The notes under the pieces are model-generated. The model saw nothing but the letters and a program-made list of their open reading frames with translations, was not told the DNA's origin and did not search any database. Made by a program: the position numbers and the translations under genes. Positions 62,517-64,000 of a stretch of 64,000 bases of DNA are shown here, in pieces. The first letter of the stretch is position 1; each line of letters opens with the position of its first letter. This stretch comes from G963665185 sp963665185 (GTDB taxonomy: Bacteria > Desulfobacterota > Desulfovibrionia > Desulfovibrionales > Desulfovibrionaceae), in assembly GCA_963665185.2 (NCBI GenBank), contig CAXXPO010000027.1:62001-126000 (forward strand), written 5' to 3'.

Positions 62517-63362
62517 ATGGTGACGGCCCTGCATTCCCAAGAGCGGAAGGATGCCCGGATTCCGGTCATTTCCCTGTCCGGCGTGACTTTTGGCTACAAT
62601 GGCCAGCCAGCCTTGGAAAACGTCAGCCTGGACGTGTACAAAGGGGATTTCCTGGCAGTGATAGGTCCCAATGGCGGCGGCAAGACCACCATGCTCAAAA
62701 TCATGGCCGGCCTGCTGCCACCGGGTGCAGGGGAAGTCCGGGTACTGGGATCGGCGCCCGGCGACGCGGCCCGGCATATCGGGTACGTGCCGCAGCATGT
62801 GAACGTGGCTCCGGGATTCCCCATTTCCGTTCTGGACACCGTGCTTCTGGGGCTGGTCGGTCCCGGACGGCGGGGCTGGCGGTTCGACTCGGCCGAGCAT
62901 ATACAGGCACGCAAGGCCTTGGCTCAGGTGGATCTGGCCGGAGCGGAACGGTTTCAGTTCGCGGAACTTTCCGGGGGACAGAAGCAAAGGGCGCTCATAG
63001 CCCGCGCCCTGGTCAGCCAGCCGCAGATCATGCTGCTGGACGAACCCACGGCCAATGTGGACCCGCAGGGCAAGTTCTGCCTGTACGAACTGCTGGCCGA
63101 ACTCTCGGCCCTGCGCACGGTGGTGGCCGTAAGCCACGACGTGAGCCTGCTGAGCATGCGGGTGAGCTGCGTGGCCTGCGTGAACCGGCAGTTGGCCTTC
63201 AGCCCCACGCCCAGCCTGACTCCGGCCATGACCAGCCTGCTCTACGGAACGCACGACAAAACCTGCGACATCAGCCCGTTTCTGCGCACCATGGAGGACC
63301 ACTTCGCCTCGCCGGACAAAATCACCGCCCCGAAAACACTCACGTCGGAAAAATCAAAATGA
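62517..63362 (+). CDS. znuC: zinc ABC transporter ATP-binding protein
   Basis: 281-residue ATPase: Walker A GPNGGGKTT, Q-loop YVPQHVNV, signature LSGGQKQRALIARAL, Walker B IMLLDEPTANVD and switch SHD. It starts directly after the znuA stop and its stop overlaps the znuB start. The C-terminus has a short extra tail of about 35 residues beyond the ATPase fold. Confidence 0.93.
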   Translation: MVTALHSQERKDARIPVISLSGVTFGYNGQPALENVSLDVYKGDFLAVIGPNGGGKTTMLKIMAGLLPPGAGEVRVLGSAPGDAARHIGYVPQHVNVAPGFPISVLDTVLLGLVGPGRRGWRFDSAEHIQARKALAQVDLAGAERFQFAELSGGQKQRALIARALVSQPQIMLLDEPTANVDPQGKFCLYELLAELSALRTVVAVSHDVSLLSMRVSCVACVNRQLAFSPTPSLTPAMTSLLYGTHDKTCDISPFLRTMEDHFASPDKITAPKTLTSEKSK

Positions 63363-64000
63363 CGGACATATTGTCTTTCGCCTTCATGCAGAATGCGCTG
63401 GTCGCCAGCCTTCTGGCCTCCATTGCCTGCGGCGTGATCGGCTCCCTGGTGGTGATCAACCGCATGGTCTTTCTGGCCGGTGGCGTGGCCCACACCGCTT
63501 ACGGAGGCGTGGGGCTGGCGTTTTTCCTGGGCCTGCCCGTGCTGCCCTGCACGCTGGGATTCACCGCGCTCGCCTCCGTGGGCATGAGCTGGGCCACCCG
63601 GCGCCGATCCGACCGCAACGACACGATCATCGGCCTGATGTGGGCCGCGGGCATGGCCTTCGGCATCATCCTGCTGGACCTGACTCCCGGCTACAACGTG
63701 GACCTGATGAGCTTTCTGTTCGGCTCCATACTGGCCGTGCCTGCCGCTGACCTATGGGTCATGGCGGCCATGGACGTGGTGACCCTGGCCATTGTACTGC
63801 ACTATTACAACGCCTTCCTGTCCATGTCCTTTGACCGCGAATTCGCCCGATCCAGGGGAATTCCCGTGACCTTTCTGCATTTTCTGCTGCCCCTGCTCAT
63901 CAGCCTGTCCATCGTCATGATCATCCGGGTGGTGGGACTTATCCTGGTCATCGCCCTGCTCACGGTTCCGGCGCATCTGGCCGAACGCTGGTCGTCCTCG
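63359..64000 (+). CDS. znuB: zinc ABC transporter permease, N-terminal part (runs off the window)
   Basis: Starts ATGA overlapping the znuC stop; 214 residues are visible and the frame is open at the end. Several membrane helices: FMQNALVASLLASIACGVIGSLVVINRMVFLAGGVAHTAYGGVG, GLMWAAGMAFGIILLDLTPGYNVDLMSFLFGSILAV and LHFLLPLLISLSIVMIIRVVGLILVIALLTVPAHLAERW. This is the ZnuB/TroC family permease with its characteristic HTAYGGVG motif. It completes the high-affinity zinc importer. Confidence 0.93.
   Translation, partial: MTDILSFAFMQNALVASLLASIACGVIGSLVVINRMVFLAGGVAHTAYGGVGLAFFLGLPVLPCTLGFTALASVGMSWATRRRSDRNDTIIGLMWAAGMAFGIILLDLTPGYNVDLMSFLFGSILAVPAADLWVMAAMDVVTLAIVLHYYNAFLSMSFDREFARSRGIPVTFLHFLLPLLISLSIVMIIRVVGLILVIALLTVPAHLAERWSSS

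Overview
This window is about 64 kb of a GC-rich (visibly near 58-60 %) bacterial chromosome. Gene content points to a sulfate-reducing deltaproteobacterium of the Desulfovibrionales: several haemerythrins, an S1-repeat protein, ffh-rpsP-KH-rimM and rplU-rpmA-obg blocks, many two- and three-gene ligand-sensing units, and GC-rich post-gene hairpin repeats. This placement is inference; there is no rRNA, tRNA, CRISPR array or insertion sequence in the window.

Layout. 1-3.6 kb: end of carB, purF and an arabinose-5-phosphate isomerase gene. 3.6-5.1 kb: an AT-rich orphan gene between two hairpin repeats. 5.1-11.4 kb (minus strand): metallo-beta-lactamase/rhodanese fusion, zinc transporter, class I aldolase, obg, a flavodoxin-fold reductase, rpmA and rplU. 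11.6-19.6 kb: PchR-like AraC regulator followed by a seven-gene metal or metallophore uptake operon (GTPase, ABC-like ATPase, cytoplasmic binding protein, TonB receptor, binding protein, permease, ATPase). 19.9-25.3 kb: universal stress protein, a small gene with a sigma-54 promoter, thpR, histidine kinase, S1 protein and a 5 x 128 bp repeat array. 25.3-32.4 kb (minus): tandem Usp protein, AraC regulator and a complete agmatine deiminase pathway (carbamoyltransferase, antiporter, deiminase, carbamate kinase). 33-37 kb: haemerythrin, threonine dehydrogenase, a second repeat array, KBL ligase and a divergent Lrp-type regulator. 37-46 kb: chemoreceptor, M48 peptidase lipoprotein, Ni/Co-type exporter with MarR, haemerythrin, phasin-like protein with UbiB-family kinase, and a beta-barrel protein. 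46.5-49.4 kb: ffh, rpsP, khpA, rimM. 49.4-55.3 kb: diguanylate cyclase with its own BMP-type binding protein, Crp/Fnr regulator, zinc ribbon/transporter/Usp operon and a coiled-coil protein. 60.7-64 kb: a K+-channel-like protein and znuACB (znuB runs off the end).

The most interesting locus is 55.5-60.6 kb, an AT-rich island that encodes a complete ribosomally made, modified peptide (RiPP) system. It holds a 52-residue precursor with a CxCxCxC core, a radical SAM maturase, a TIGR04066-like maturation protein, an acyl-carrier-like protein without the carrier serine, and an ABC exporter. It resembles the clostridial Cys-rich peptide (CcpM / CLI_3235) systems and looks horizontally acquired.

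Two window-wide patterns stand out. First, at least eleven single-base frameshifts break ten otherwise full-length genes, many at short homopolymers. Each is repaired by one base, and every repaired protein has normal length, so sequence error is the leading explanation. I annotate these genes across the break. Second, a dispersed repeat of about 128 bp occurs at three loci with compensating base changes in its terminal and central stems.
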